Shown here piece by piece: positions 1 through 7,479 of a stretch of DNA of 12,401 nt. The stretch is from JACQWR01 sp964614365 (lineage in GTDB: Bacteria > Desulfobacterota > Syntrophia > Syntrophales > JACQWR01): contig CAZTLA010000088.1 of assembly GCA_964614365.1 (NCBI GenBank), positions 1-12,401 on the forward strand, in the 5' to 3' direction. The notes under the pieces were generated by a model. It made no database searches and was not told the origin of the DNA. It worked only from the letters and a program-made list of their open reading frames with translations. Both the position numbers and the translations under genes were made by a program. The stretch's first letter is position 1, and the number at the start of each line of letters is the position of its first letter.

Positions 1-50
1 GCCTCTCATCTTTTCTCGGTGTCCCTGTGGTTAAGGACTTTTGCAAGAGG
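1..50. repeat. Dispersed repeat modules at left edge
   Basis: This stretch, just downstream of tadE, resembles modules seen again between rcpA and tadZ. The minus strand from 34 to 1 starts with TTAACCACAGGGACACCGAG, close to TAACCACAGAGAACACAG at 5102-5119. The plus-strand GGACTTTTGCA at 35-45 recurs exactly at 5307-5317. TTTTGCAAGAG at 39-49 recurs inverted at 5234-5244. The first match is imperfect and the others are short, so membership in one family is an inference from several small matches occurring together. No coding potential was seen in 1-103. Confidence 0.5.
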
Positions 51-103
51 CTCATCTGTCAAAAAAGGTTTTTTTCAAACTTGATTTGGACAGCCTTGCC
101 ATC

Positions 104-475
104 CTAAAAATTCGCATATTGAAACTTTGATTTAATCTCTCCAGGAACAGGGATATAATTTGTAACTGAACTATAGCCCAATGTCAGGGTCACAGTGGTG
201 TAATCTGGATTGGTCGCATCCACAGTCACAGTGGGGGTATCCTTTAATTCATAGGCGCTGAGAAGGGCGGTCACTTTATCTTCTGCAGCGGCCGCTTTGC
301 CTGTTGAGCTCATGGCGCCTGCCCTCGCAGCCTCGTATGTTATCTGTTGCACCTGGTAAGACTTTAAAAAGAAGATTCCATATTCTGCAATGGCTATAAT
401 GAGCATGAGCAATATCGGCAGTATAAGGGCAGCCTCTACAGCAGCGGCTCCTTTTTCACCTGTTATCTTTCGCAT
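104..475 (-). CDS. tadE: TadE-like pseudopilin
   Basis: Small bitopic protein of 123 residues, a minor pseudopilin of the Tad/Flp pilus (TadE family), inserted in the inner membrane and thought to join or prime the pilus. The N-terminus is MRKITGEKG followed by AAAVEAALILP. That is a short charged leader ending in Gly9, a Glu at position +5 and a hydrophobic helix to about residue 36, matching TadV-type prepilin processing. The rest is a soluble, Thr/Val-rich periplasmic domain. It starts 3 bases after the tadD stop, and its ATG is preceded at 6-nt spacing by a run of nine G that must serve as the ribosome binding site. It is the last Tad gene visible; the TadF and TadG proteins that often follow are absent. 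Family assignment is confident. TadE and TadF are similar, so the exact paralog is less certain. Confidence 0.87.
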   Translation of the reverse strand: MRKITGEKGAAAVEAALILPILLMLIIAIAEYGIFFLKSYQVQQITYEAARAGAMSSTGKAAAAEDKVTALLSAYELKDTPTVTVDATNPDYTTVTLTLGYSSVTNYIPVPGEIKSKFQYANF

Positions 476-478
476 CCG

Positions 479-1183
479 TTACCCCCCCCCAGGGCTGTTT
501 GATCTCTTGAGTTTATTCAGCGCCGGCTCGTATCCTCTGTTCACTGTAACAGCCATCTCATACATCTCCGCCGCCCCATTCCCATCGCCGTTTAATTCAT
601 GCATCAAACCAAGGGTGTAATAGACCTCATGGAGGGGAAATGCCTTTATCATGGTCTCCTTTGCCTTTTCATAATCCTTTTTCATGCCGTAGGCAAAGGC
701 GATGTTTTTAAGGAAATCGCCGGTGCGGGATAACCTGTAGGCAATGGTAAATGATCCGATTGCCCTATCCGGTTCCTTTTCGGCCAGGAAGATAAGACCA
801 AGGTCATTATGGTATCTTGCGTTGGCCGGTTCTTTTTCTATAGCCTTTGTCATTGCATCCATAGCCTCCCCTGTCTTATAGATCTTTGCATAGGTGAGGC
901 CAAGACCGTGGTAAAGCATGCCGCTTTCTTTTTCAAGCCTTAACCCGTTCTCCAATGCCTCAATAGATTCATCATACCTCCCCACATTTCTGCAGGCTGT
1001 TCCAAGGTAGAACCAGTAAAGCGGGTTTTTCACCTCGTTCTTTTCCATCCTTTTCAGTTCCATGACAGCCACATCAGGGATACCCGCATCTATGGCAGCC
1101 TTTATATGGACAAACTTATCGTCGCCATAAGACAGGGCAGATAGAATAAAGACGAATATTACGGATGCAGTTATCTTTTTCAT
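479..1183 (-). CDS. tadD: TadD-like TPR protein
   Basis: Tetratricopeptide-repeat protein of 234 residues, corresponding to TadD, which assists pilus assembly, probably from the periplasm. Residues 1-20 (MKKITASVIFVFILSALSYG) form a signal peptide. About five TPR units follow from roughly residue 28 to 225, with typical Gly/Ala/Tyr positions, for example around WFYLGTACRNVGRYDESIEA. TadD is usually a lipoprotein, but no cysteine lies at the signal-peptide end, so this copy may be soluble or differently anchored. The start at 1183 was chosen because it overlaps the tadC stop as ATGA and places the signal peptide at the N-terminus; an upstream in-frame start at 1252 would add 23 unlikely residues. 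The C-terminus is Pro-Gly-Gly-Gly, encoded by a nine-G tract directly before the stop. Confidence 0.85.
   Translation of the reverse strand: MKKITASVIFVFILSALSYGDDKFVHIKAAIDAGIPDVAVMELKRMEKNEVKNPLYWFYLGTACRNVGRYDESIEALENGLRLEKESGMLYHGLGLTYAKIYKTGEAMDAMTKAIEKEPANARYHNDLGLIFLAEKEPDRAIGSFTIAYRLSRTGDFLKNIAFAYGMKKDYEKAKETMIKAFPLHEVYYTLGLMHELNGDGNGAAEMYEMAVTVNRGYEPALNKLKRSNSPGGG
482..490 (-). repeat. Nine-G homopolymer at tadD/tadE junction
   Basis: Nine G on the minus strand encode the last three glycines of tadD. The tract also lies 6 nt before the tadE ATG, where the Shine-Dalgarno sequence should be. Gain or loss of one G would shift the tadD stop and add a few residues (read by hand: about eight for +1 and five for -1). 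It would also change the tadE ribosome-binding region. Whether it varies in the population cannot be seen here. Confidence 0.8.
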
Positions 1184-1836
1184 CTTGCTGCCCCGCCAAG
1201 CGCCTTGATAAGCTGAGAAAACGGAGGGTATGCGGCAAGCAGAAGGATGCACGGCAAAAATCCGAGCACAAGAGGTATGGAAATATAAACGGCGAGTTTT
1301 GACGCCCTCTCTTCAGCCTTTATAACCCTTAGCTTTTCCATCTCCATCATCGTTGCCTTGAGAGAATCCTCTATAGGCGTTCCCAACTCCTGGGCCTGAA
1401 AGATATTGGAAAAGGCCTCTCTCATAACTGCCGTTTCAGGGAACTTGTCTAAAACCTTTACAGCTTCTGAATAATGGACCCCGCTGTCTATCTTTGAAAT
1501 AATCTCCTTTAAATATTTTCCTATCTTGAATTCGCACTGGGTGATGGAGGAATACGCCCTCCCCATGCCGCTCCTCACGGAAAGACCGGAATGGATATAT
1601 AACAGGAAAAGGAGGAGAAAATACGAGGTCTCTGTGGGTATATCAAGGACTTTCAGGAAGAGCTTTTCCTTAAACTTCTCAAACAGCTTTAAACCACGCT
1701 CTCCAAGGGTTTCAGCAGGACCTGGAGCAGACAGCAGTCTGTCCTCAAAGGCCTTTTTTGTCAGATAGTTAAAAACAACATAAGCCGTAATTGCCGCAGT
1801 AGAAAACGAGATTAAAGCTGCCAGTAGTATAATCAT
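1180..1836 (-). CDS. tadC: Tad pilus platform protein TadC (short form)
   Basis: Inner-membrane platform protein of 218 residues with a type II secretion F (T2SSF) domain, working with TadB above the TadA ATPase. There is an N-terminal membrane segment at about 1-24 and a charged stretch at about 26-62. The T2SSF domain runs from roughly 65 to 185 and includes HSGLSVRSGMGRA and QAELGT-type motifs (FQAQELGTPIEDSL). A C-terminal membrane segment lies at about 185-205. TadC proteins are usually near 300 residues with an extra pair of helices before the T2SSF domain, and those appear to be missing. The start at 1836 overlaps the tadB stop (ATGA); an in-frame extension to 1959 lies inside tadB and is unlikely. 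The stop overlaps the tadD start in the same way, so tadB, tadC and tadD are translationally coupled. Confidence 0.85.
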   Translation of the reverse strand: MIILLAALISFSTAAITAYVVFNYLTKKAFEDRLLSAPGPAETLGERGLKLFEKFKEKLFLKVLDIPTETSYFLLLFLLYIHSGLSVRSGMGRAYSSITQCEFKIGKYLKEIISKIDSGVHYSEAVKVLDKFPETAVMREAFSNIFQAQELGTPIEDSLKATMMEMEKLRVIKAEERASKLAVYISIPLVLGFLPCILLLAAYPPFSQLIKALGGAAR

Positions 1837-2663
1837 ATCCTTACCCTTATCAGCCTTAAAGAAAGGACCAAACCAAAGAGATAAAAGGCAACGGCAAGAA
1901 ACAGGCCAATCCTGCCATCGCTCGAGAGGAAAAAATTCAGATACTGCGGGTTTATCCACATCATGACGGCTGCCAGCGCCGGAGGTAAAAAGGACAGGAT
2001 CAGGACACTTATCCGCCCTTCTGTCATAAGTGAGGAAACCCTGTCCCCGGCTACTGATAACCGCCTCATATTTTCCTCAAGAAGATCGAGAAGCTCAACA
2101 ATATTCCCGCCCACCTCCACATGGGCCTCTATAACAGAGGCAAGAAATATCAGGTCGGGGAGGTCAAGCCGCTTCCCTTCTTTAAAGATGGTTTTTTCAA
2201 CAGGTTCTCCAAGGGTATAGCTCACATGGTATATCTTCTTAAAGACTTCCCTTATCTGCGGGGATGCGGAGTATTCCATCACATTCTTTACGGCCCCGTG
2301 GAGAGGAAGCCCTGCCTTTGCAGCCATCTTCATTATGCTCAGCGCGTTAGGAAAATTTTTGACGATCTCCTTTTTTAGCCTTGCATCCCTCTGTTTTTTG
2401 ATAAGAAAAACAACGGCTGCAGCGATAATTATAAAAATACCCGCCCTTATGAAAAAGGCAGAGGCTGCAATCAGCAGGAAAAGTATATAAATCCTGTATT
2501 TTTCCAGAAAAGAGGAGAGTCCTCTTTTGCCTTCCTTTTCCTCGGGCGCAAAGATTTTTATAAAATCGCCTCTCCGCTCGTCAAATCCGGCATAAACAAA
2601 ATAGGCGACAACGGATGATGCAATGCTGGCCAGGATGAGAATAATGATGCCGCCCAGCCCCAT
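1833..2663 (-). CDS. tadB: Tad pilus platform protein TadB
   Basis: Inner-membrane platform protein of 276 residues, partner of TadC in the Tad pilus motor. It has an N-terminal membrane helix (about 3-24), a charged cytoplasmic stretch, and paired hydrophobic helices (about 57-88). A cytoplasmic T2SSF domain spans about 105-215, including NFPNALSIMKMAAKAGLPL and VEVGGNIVELLDLLEENM, both typical of TadB. Two C-terminal membrane helices follow (about 217-238 and 250-270). It begins 2 bases after the tadA stop and has AGGAAGGG as ribosome binding site inside the end of tadA. Its length is slightly below the common 300 or so, but all expected segments are present. Confidence in the family is high. 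Confidence 0.9.
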   Translation of the reverse strand: MGLGGIIILILASIASSVVAYFVYAGFDERRGDFIKIFAPEEKEGKRGLSSFLEKYRIYILFLLIAASAFFIRAGIFIIIAAAVVFLIKKQRDARLKKEIVKNFPNALSIMKMAAKAGLPLHGAVKNVMEYSASPQIREVFKKIYHVSYTLGEPVEKTIFKEGKRLDLPDLIFLASVIEAHVEVGGNIVELLDLLEENMRRLSVAGDRVSSLMTEGRISVLILSFLPPALAAVMMWINPQYLNFFLSSDGRIGLFLAVAFYLFGLVLSLRLIRVRI

Positions 2664-2665
2664 AT

Positions 2666-3958
2666 TTAACCCTTCCTGAGGATGCCTTTTATCGCATCCG
2701 TCTGCATGCCGCTCAGCGCTATTTTATCCATAAGTTTGTTTGAGAGACTGTCTTTCATGCAGTGGAAATTCCCTGTCACCCTTCCTTCTGCCACAGGGCC
2801 TGGAGTAAACCTGAATATATCATCTATGATGAATCTGTTATTCTCAACCCCCACAATCTCCGTTATCTGGATTATCTTCCTTTCCCCTGTAACGAAGCGG
2901 GCGAGATGTATGACAATATCTATGGAGCGGCTTATTATCGCTTTAAGGGTGGCCTCAGTAATTTCGTAGCCTGTCAGCATTGCCATAGTTTCAAGCCTGT
3001 GAAGGGAATCAAGCGCGGAATTGGCATGAACGGTTGTAATTGATCCGGCATGACCCGTATTCATGGCCTGGAGCATATCCCATACCTCCGAGCCCCTTAC
3101 CTCGCCCACAATTATCCTGTCAGGCCTCATCCTGAGGCAGTTTATCACAAGCTGCCTCTGGCTTACCCCTCCCTTCCCCTCCACATTCGGGAGTCTTGTC
3201 ACAAGCCGTACCATATTGGGTTGTGATATCATGAGCTCAAAGGAATCTTCTACAGTGATAATCCTTTCGCTCTGTGGTATGAACTTTGAAATCGCATTGA
3301 GAAGGGTGGTCTTTCCGGTCCCTGTGCCGCCTGAGACCAGGATATTCAGCTTCCCTTCTATGCACAGCCTCAAAAACTCCCCCATTTCCGCTGATATGGA
3401 TCCGATGTCTATCATTTGTTTCAGACCTGTGACAGACCTCATGAACTTTCTTATTGAGACTGAAGGGGCAAAGGCGACAGGCGGGATTATAGCGTTTACC
3501 CTGGAATTGTCGGAAAGAAAGGCGTCAACCATAGGGGCGCTTTCATCAATCCTTCTGCCGGCAGCGCCAACAAGTTTCCTTATGGTATGCATCAAATGCT
3601 CCCTGCCGCGGAATCTGGCCTTTACCCGCTCAAGCCTTCCATATCTTTCTATGAAGACATCCGCCGGGCCGTTTACGATAATATCCGAGATGGTTTGGTC
3701 TTTAAGCAGCGGTTCAATCGGGCCGAATCCTGTCAGCTCATTTATTATCTCCCCTACAATCCTCTGCCTCTCATGAAAGGTAAGGGGGGTGCTGCTAAGC
3801 TCGTCTTTTGCAATAACAGCTATCTCTTCCCTTAAAGTAACTGCGTCTGTTCTTTCTATCTCATCCAGGCTTATCCTCTCTATGATCTTCTGCAGTATCG
3901 CTTCCCTCAGCTCCTCATGAATCCTGAACCTCTTTGTTGTGCCCTCCATGGCGGTCAT
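2666..3958 (-). CDS. tadA: Tad pilus assembly ATPase TadA/CpaF
   Basis: Cytoplasmic secretion ATPase of 430 residues that powers Flp pilus assembly (GspE/VirB11 superfamily, CpaF branch). An N-terminal domain (about 1-180) contains the family stretch LTGFGPIEPLL and DIIVNGP. The P-loop GGTGTGKT is at 210-217. The Asp box IITVEDSFEL follows at 233-242, with the catalytic acidic pair E237/D238. The Walker B-like segment RIIVGEVRG is at 281-289. The His box TGHAGSITTVHAN spans 301-313. All motifs are intact, so the enzyme should be active. The start has AAGGGA upstream and lies 3 bases after the tadZ stop; an ATG three codons later is an alternative. The gene sits between tadZ and tadB, as in canonical tad loci. 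Confidence 0.95.
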   Translation of the reverse strand: MTAMEGTTKRFRIHEELREAILQKIIERISLDEIERTDAVTLREEIAVIAKDELSSTPLTFHERQRIVGEIINELTGFGPIEPLLKDQTISDIIVNGPADVFIERYGRLERVKARFRGREHLMHTIRKLVGAAGRRIDESAPMVDAFLSDNSRVNAIIPPVAFAPSVSIRKFMRSVTGLKQMIDIGSISAEMGEFLRLCIEGKLNILVSGGTGTGKTTLLNAISKFIPQSERIITVEDSFELMISQPNMVRLVTRLPNVEGKGGVSQRQLVINCLRMRPDRIIVGEVRGSEVWDMLQAMNTGHAGSITTVHANSALDSLHRLETMAMLTGYEITEATLKAIISRSIDIVIHLARFVTGERKIIQITEIVGVENNRFIIDDIFRFTPGPVAEGRVTGNFHCMKDSLSNKLMDKIALSGMQTDAIKGILRKG

Positions 3959-3961
3959 ATT

Positions 3962-5062
3962 TTATTCCCTTACAAAGGCCTTTATAATATTTTTTGCCAC
4001 AGATTCTACGCCGGCTGCAAAGGCATGACTATCTCCCGCAGTAACAGGCCTCCTCTCAAACTCCAATTTGCTGACCATCTTATATTCATCCGGAATGGTA
4101 AAAGAAATCTTTCTGCCATAGACAGACTCCAGTGTGTTCAATGAATGCTCCTTTCTGAATCTGTTTGCAATCAACTCCGTATCCTTTTCCTTGCCTAACC
4201 TTTTAAGCAGGTTCAGCAGGCTTATAGACACCTTCATGGGCACCATTTCCTGGGCTACCACCACATATATCCTGTCGGAAAAAGTAAGCACCGGCAAAAA
4301 TGTCTCTGCCAGAGACTCTCCGAGATTGAATATCGTTATATCGTGCTGCATGGATATATAGGAGAGCACCTTAATATATTCCTCCTCGCTGAACTTTGGG
4401 GTATACATACCCCACTCTGTGGTCGGTATAATGGTAATGCCTGCCGCCCTGTTCCCGATCAGCAGCGAGTTTAAATCCACATTTTCACCGCCATATATCT
4501 CTGTTATTAAATCCTGCACGGTAAGCAGCTTCCGGGTGTCATCTATTCCCATCCTGATGGCTGCGTCATTCTTATAGCAGTCGCAGTCTATAATGCATAT
4601 CCGGAGATTTTCATATAGCCTTTTGAGGGTATATGCCACATTAATGACAAGAAATGTCGCTCCTGTGCCGCCGCTCCCCATAAATGCCACGCTCTTTGAA
4701 AGGTGTCCCTTCAGGCCTTGGTATATTGCGCTCAGGCATGTCTCGGCCTCGTCAGGTCGTTGATAGAAAAAGATATCATCCGCTCCGGCCCTGAAGACCC
4801 CCAGAATGAAATCGCTTTCCTTTTTTCTCCTGCTCAGCACATAAACATGCCCCCCTTTTCTAAGCTTTTTGACAAGGGCGAGGGTAAGAAGGAAGTCTAT
4901 CTCCTTTCCTGTATCTACGATGACCAACGGCTCATCATTGCTGCTTTCAGCAAGCATAGTGATGAGTTCTTCCAGATCGGATACAGGTTTTATGCCGAGC
5001 GAAGCCAGCCTTTCGCTGCCCGTTGCCTCAATAATCTCATTAAGTTTGCCGTATAGATACAT
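3962..5062 (-). CDS. tadZ: Tad pilus localisation protein TadZ/CpaE
   Basis: Cytoplasmic MinD/ParA-like protein of 366 residues that places the Tad machine in the cell (CpaE/TadZ family). Residues 1-120 resemble an atypical receiver domain (LVIVD at 46-50 and FRAGADDIFF at 90-99). Residues 122-366 form the ATPase-like domain. The deviant Walker A site reads GSGGTGAT at 129-136: both lysines of the usual KGGxGKT are replaced (Ser and Ala), while the A'-like motif IIDCDCYKNDAAIRMGID is retained. Atypical Walker boxes are known in part of the TadZ family, so this may be a scaffold with weak or no hydrolysis. It starts after a 266-bp repeat-filled gap and has only a weak ribosome binding site (AGAG). 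It ends 3 bases before tadA. Confidence 0.9.
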   Translation of the reverse strand: MYLYGKLNEIIEATGSERLASLGIKPVSDLEELITMLAESSNDEPLVIVDTGKEIDFLLTLALVKKLRKGGHVYVLSRRKKESDFILGVFRAGADDIFFYQRPDEAETCLSAIYQGLKGHLSKSVAFMGSGGTGATFLVINVAYTLKRLYENLRICIIDCDCYKNDAAIRMGIDDTRKLLTVQDLITEIYGGENVDLNSLLIGNRAAGITIIPTTEWGMYTPKFSEEEYIKVLSYISMQHDITIFNLGESLAETFLPVLTFSDRIYVVVAQEMVPMKVSISLLNLLKRLGKEKDTELIANRFRKEHSLNTLESVYGRKISFTIPDEYKMVSKLEFERRPVTAGDSHAFAAGVESVAKNIIKAFVRE

Positions 5063-5101
5063 AATCTCTATCCCAAAAAATGCGTGCGTATTGTCAAAAT
5101 C

Positions 5102-5130
5102 TAACCACAGAGAACACAGAAGAAGAAAAG
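5102..5130. repeat. AACCACAG-type repeat module
   Basis: An A/C-rich module beginning TAACCACAGAGAACACAG lies upstream of tadZ. It resembles the inverted stretch at 34-1, sharing an exact TAACCACAG before the match decays. Sequences of this look are scattered in many uncultured bacterial genomes; that statement is from memory, not a search. It encodes nothing recognisable. Confidence 0.45.
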
Positions 5131-5140
5131 GGTTTTAAAC

Positions 5141-5216
5141 GGAATAAAGTCAATAATTTCAACCTGACCGCCGTTCGCCCTGAGCTTGTCGAAGGGTGAT
5201 TTGTCGCTTTTTACGA
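5141..5216. repeat. 76-bp dispersed repeat, copy 1
   Basis: This 76-bp stretch matches the reverse complement of 12326-12401 at 69 of 76 positions by hand alignment. The core CGTTCGCCCTGAGCTTGTCG is identical in both copies, and TTCG/CGAA ends give the core a partial palindrome. The two copies are inverted relative to each other, about 7.1 kb apart. Here the repeat splits the Tad operon between rcpA and tadZ. The core resembles a widespread intergenic repeat of uncultured bacteria, from memory. Confidence 0.85.
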
Positions 5217-5235
5217 CTTCGTCAATGTTGAGTCT

Positions 5236-5256
5236 CTTGCAAAACTGTTTTGCAAG
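5236..5256. repeat. Palindrome, 10-bp arms
   Basis: The arms CTTGCAAAAC (5236-5245) and GTTTTGCAAG (5247-5256) are perfect inverted repeats around one base. It is adjacent to the 76-bp repeat and shares TTTTGCAAG with the left-edge module at 39-47. It is probably part of the same composite intergenic element. A terminator function is unlikely because no T tract follows on either strand. Confidence 0.65.
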
Positions 5257-5270
5257 CGCTTAGAAACAGA

Positions 5271-5295
5271 TTCCCGCTCAAAAACTCTGCGGGAA
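5271..5295. repeat. TTCCCGC/GCGGGAA hairpin repeat
   Basis: The arms TTCCCGC (5271-5277) and GCGGGAA (5289-5295) enclose an 11-base loop. The GATTCCCGC...GCGGGAATGTC pattern resembles a common REP-like repeat of deltaproteobacterial and Nitrospirota genomes (recalled, not searched). It lies 34 bp downstream of the rcpA stop and is transcribed with the operon, so it could stabilise the rcpA mRNA 3' end or cause partial termination. No T tract follows on the minus strand. Confidence 0.65.
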
Positions 5296-5328
5296 TGTCA
5301 GAATTGGGACTTTTGCATAAACCTCTGT

Positions 5329-6723
5329 TTATAATCTGTTAAGCAAAAAATCCTTCCATGTGAATTCTTTGAGCTGAATATCCCCGGGCAGATTGATATC
5401 CTCTTTTGTTGGAGCGATAAATTGCGGTTTAATGACAGCTATCAACTCCCTTTCATCGTCTGAGTCCTGAATATTTCTGAAAAACACACCGAGCACAGGG
5501 ATATCCCCAAGAAGCGGCACCTTATTCATATTTTTCAAATGCTTGGTGTAAAAAAGCCCGCCCACCATGATATTTTCATTGTCTGAAATGGTGACCTCTG
5601 TTTCAATCTTTCTGGTTTCAATGGCAGGGATGGTTGTCCCCAAAATCGAAACACCCCTTTCATCGCTTAAATCGCCTGATTCCGCCAGCACCTTAAGGGC
5701 CATCCTCCCGTCCCCGATCACCTTAGGCAAAAATTCCAATTTTACGCCGAAATCCTTCCATTGTATGGCAACAACGCCGCCCTGCTGCGGAACAGGAACA
5801 GGAATGGAGCCGCCGACAAATATATTTGCGGTCTTTCCGTCATCTGCAATGACCGATGGATTGGAGAGTGTCCTGGCCACATTATTCCCTTCCATGATGC
5901 TTAAGATAGCGTCAATATCCCCTATCTTTGCCAGTATCTGAAACGCCTTTTCTATAGGCGTGCTGACAGATAGCTCAATGGGGGCGGCGCCGAATGTAAA
6001 ACCTTTCAGACTGCCCGGGGCGAATGCGCCTACAGAGGCAGAGTTCCCTGCGCCGAAGATATTGAACCCGAATGACCTTAGTTTGGTTCTGTTGACCTCA
6101 ACTATCTTTACTTCGAGCTTTACCTGCTTAAAGTCTGCAAGCCTCGTGGAATTCACTATCTTATTGGAATAGCCCTTAAGATAAATGAGGATGCCGTCAA
6201 GATCGCTGTTGCTTCCCACCCTGCCTTCAATGAATAATGTCTCATCTTCTGCCCAAACGCTGACGTTGCTTCCCGGGAAGAGCCTCTTTAAATCCGCATT
6301 CATTGTATCGAGTGTAAAGGCCGCTTCTTTCCCAACCTTCACGCTGTATATTATCAGCCTGCCGCTTTTCAAAACCATTGTTACATCAGAACTGCCGGCC
6401 TTCATTGCAGTTATGAGCAGTTTCTTCTTTCCTGCGGTGGCCACCTTTACCGCCTCCGGATTGCTTACTATAACCTTTGAAGTGTCCGGCGCATCAATAG
6501 TCTTTGCCTGCCCCTCAAGCAGGAAAATCGTCTCTTCCCTGCCGGCATGATCCTCAATGATAGTAACGCCGGTTAAACCAGGGGCGATCTCCCTGGTGAA
6601 ATTGGACAAGGAATTAGCCTCTGGAACCCTTGCGGTGTCTTCTGCGCCGGAATTTGCCGGAAATATAATCAGTAACAGAGATACGCTTATGGATAATTTT
6701 TTCGCCGTTAAACCTTCCTTCAC
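5329..6723 (-). CDS. rcpA: Tad pilus secretin RcpA/CpaC
   Basis: Outer-membrane secretin of 464 residues through which the Flp pilus exits. The signal peptide is at about 1-27 (hydrophobic core SISVSLLLIIFP, then NSGA). The CpaC-type N-terminal domain follows (about 62-132, with GQAKTIDAPDTSKVIVSNPE), then a BON-like segment (about 134-195) and the secretin domain (about 200-440). The secretin signatures ARTLSNPSVIADDGKTA and VPLLGDIPVLGVFFR are clear. The start is GTG, placed directly after the rcpC TAG stop, with GGAGG 8 nt upstream inside the rcpC end, so the two genes are coupled. Downstream the operon is interrupted by repeats before tadZ. Confidence is high. Confidence 0.93.
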   Translation of the reverse strand: MKEGLTAKKLSISVSLLLIIFPANSGAEDTARVPEANSLSNFTREIAPGLTGVTIIEDHAGREETIFLLEGQAKTIDAPDTSKVIVSNPEAVKVATAGKKKLLITAMKAGSSDVTMVLKSGRLIIYSVKVGKEAAFTLDTMNADLKRLFPGSNVSVWAEDETLFIEGRVGSNSDLDGILIYLKGYSNKIVNSTRLADFKQVKLEVKIVEVNRTKLRSFGFNIFGAGNSASVGAFAPGSLKGFTFGAAPIELSVSTPIEKAFQILAKIGDIDAILSIMEGNNVARTLSNPSVIADDGKTANIFVGGSIPVPVPQQGGVVAIQWKDFGVKLEFLPKVIGDGRMALKVLAESGDLSDERGVSILGTTIPAIETRKIETEVTISDNENIMVGGLFYTKHLKNMNKVPLLGDIPVLGVFFRNIQDSDDERELIAVIKPQFIAPTKEDINLPGDIQLKEFTWKDFLLNRL

Positions 6724-7479
6724 CTATTTAACCTCCACTATCTCTATCTTTCCGGCCGACTTTATCCGGGCCTTAATGGATATTGCCTCAGGTTTCTTAT
6801 CAGCGGCATAAAGTTCTGATGCTGTAAGAGAGGTGGGGTGATAGATGGAATTGTCTTCACCGCCCCGCAGGGCAAGCATATACTCCCCGGCTTTATATAT
6901 AAGCGAAAGTTTCTGCACATCCTCCAGCCTTATGAGCAAAGTAACATATTGGTCCCTTTCCCCTTCTTTATAATTGCTGAAAATGACCTCTACTGCCTGA
7001 AGGATGACCTTTGCGGTCTTTTCCCTGAGCGAAGTATAGACGCCTATAATGTCTACCCTGTCCCCGGGTTTAATCATGCCTCCCACGCCTGAGACGCTGT
7101 CAACCCGGAGCGCCGCTGCCACATATCCCGGAGGAATTGTTCCTGTTGTTTTGCCAGGCTCGGGCGCAAATGCCAGGGCATTTATAATCTCCCCCTGTTT
7201 TACAATGCGGGAGGTCTTCTTCCCTTTAAGCTCGTTCGGATCAACAAATACACCAGGAGGGAGGGTCTTGCTTAAAATTGTTATACGGCTGACATCATCC
7301 TGCGTGATTTCTTCTTTTTGAGGTATGTCCCTTGCGGCGATTAAGATATTCAGCCCTTCACCTGCCCTTTCAGGGCCTTTGGCTCTCATGGCAAAGAAAA
7401 AAGGCAGCGATATGATGAGGGCCGCCATAAGCCCCGCTGCCATTGATACAATTACCCTCTTTTCCAGTTTAATCTTCAT
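6724..7479 (-). CDS. rcpC: Tad pilus assembly protein RcpC/CpaB
   Basis: Periplasmic, membrane-anchored protein of 251 residues of the CpaB/RcpC family, thought to act with the secretin. An N-terminal membrane helix lies at about 8-30 after a Lys-rich start. A SAF domain follows (about 43-105, from ILIAARDIPQKEEITQDDV to IVKQGEIIN). The RcpC-type domain then includes PPGYVAAALRVD and IKPGDRVDIIGVY. The ATG at 7479 is preferred because it puts the helix close to the N-terminus. A TTG at 7506 in the same frame would add nine residues and has AAAAGG close upstream, so it is a real alternative. The gene lies 125 bp downstream of flp and abuts rcpA. Confidence 0.9.
   Translation of the reverse strand: MKIKLEKRVIVSMAAGLMAALIISLPFFFAMRAKGPERAGEGLNILIAARDIPQKEEITQDDVSRITILSKTLPPGVFVDPNELKGKKTSRIVKQGEIINALAFAPEPGKTTGTIPPGYVAAALRVDSVSGVGGMIKPGDRVDIIGVYTSLREKTAKVILQAVEVIFSNYKEGERDQYVTLLIRLEDVQKLSLIYKAGEYMLALRGGEDNSIYHPTSLTASELYAADKKPEAISIKARIKSAGKIEIVEVK

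Noticed and set aside
56..93. CTGTC...GACAG stem downstream of tadE as a terminator
   Set aside because: The stem is short and bulged, and on the minus strand the T run lies inside the loop side of the stem, not after it.
3063..3776. A 237-residue plus-strand ORF opposite tadA
   Set aside because: It lies antisense to the conserved ATPase motifs and has no recognisable domain or ribosome binding site.
5069..5097. TTGACA on the minus strand upstream of tadZ as a promoter
   Set aside because: At 17-base spacing the -10 position reads GGGATA, a poor match, and transcription would begin at about the start codon. A leaderless tadZ transcript is possible but not supported.
5102..5328. A CRISPR array or insertion sequence in the rcpA-tadZ gap
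   Set aside because: The modules differ from each other, with no regular repeat-spacer pattern and no transposase ORF.
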